This document shows, in pieces, positions 5,873 through 5,975 of a stretch of 5,975 nt of DNA. Source of the stretch: an uncultured Bacteroidales bacterium (GTDB taxonomy: Bacteria; Bacteroidota; Bacteroidia; Bacteroidales; Paludibacteraceae); the NCBI GenBank assembly GCA_903929065.1, contig CAIYTJ010000227.1, positions 1 to 5,975 of the forward strand, written 5' to 3'. The notes under the pieces were generated by a model. That model had not been told where the DNA came from. It worked only from the letters and a program-made list of their open reading frames with translations, and searched no databases. Each line of letters starts with the position of its first letter. The stretch's first letter is position 1. The translations under genes were made by a program, and so were the position numbers.

Positions 5873-5975
5873 AATTATTTTTGCACAATCCTATAAATGA
5901 TAAAAATAAATGGATAAAAGCAGCCGCCGCAGCAGCTGAGTTGATAGCAACGCCGAAGCTAAACTATGCCTTGAA
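5873..5975. other. Unassigned right edge with an abrupt GC rise
   Basis: Bases 5873-5919 are A/T-rich and include the in-frame stop (5891-5893) upstream of the AraC-type fragment. From 5920 the sequence turns GC-rich, with 15 of 20 bases G or C at 5921-5940. A + strand frame is open from 5920 to the window end (reading A-A-A-A-A-E-L-I-A-T-P-K-L-N-Y-A-L) but has no ATG start in the window. The minus strand has stops and no AraC-like continuation. I do not recognise a gene or element here. Confidence 0.3.

Noticed and set aside
1..5975. CRISPR arrays, rRNA genes or complete insertion sequences
   Set aside because: No regularly spaced repeats, rRNA motifs or transposase-like coding sequence were seen on either strand.

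Overview
The window looks like a chromosomal segment from a member of the Bacteroidota. The start codons lack Shine-Dalgarno sequences and sit in A/T-rich leaders. A TAnnTTTG-type -7 promoter element lies upstream of the first gene. The POT transporter and the AraC-type HTH have the sequence style I associate with that phylum. I cannot name a genus.

Left flank (1-274): no gene. It holds a two-layer palindrome centred on base 61, with perfect 20-bp inner arms and imperfect 20-bp outer arms at 1-20 and 102-121. The outer arms resemble dispersed intergenic repeats of this phylum. A separate 9-bp inverted repeat (158-184) and a likely -7 promoter element (239-246) precede the first gene.

Core (275-5299): two genes on the + strand, 60 bases apart. 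The first (991 aa) is a large multidomain protein: a degenerate receiver-like domain, a second receiver domain with all phosphorylation residues, a helical module, a PPDK/PEP-synthase-type ATP-grasp domain, and a C-terminal domain I cannot assign. It lacks the phosphohistidine swivel domain and the PEP/pyruvate TIM barrel of true PEP synthases, so it is better read as a receiver-linked ATP-grasp phosphotransferase of unknown substrate. It is the best candidate here for undescribed biology. The second gene (662 aa) is a proton-dependent oligopeptide transporter (POT/PTR2 family). It has a roughly 150-residue predicted periplasmic insertion, two extra membrane helices in an unusual position, and Asn in place of the first Glu of the ExxER motif. 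A strong hairpin terminator (5310-5354) closes the unit. No terminator is visible between the two genes, so co-transcription is possible but unproven.

Right flank (5355-5975): low-GC and apparently eroded. It contains a tRNA-like minus-strand stretch that does not fold properly, and a 93-aa AraC-type DNA-binding domain on the minus strand that is probably the 3' remnant of a larger regulator. The last ~55 bases jump abruptly in GC, and I cannot assign them. The AraC fragment converges on the transporter terminator. No functional link among the three proteins can be shown from sequence alone.
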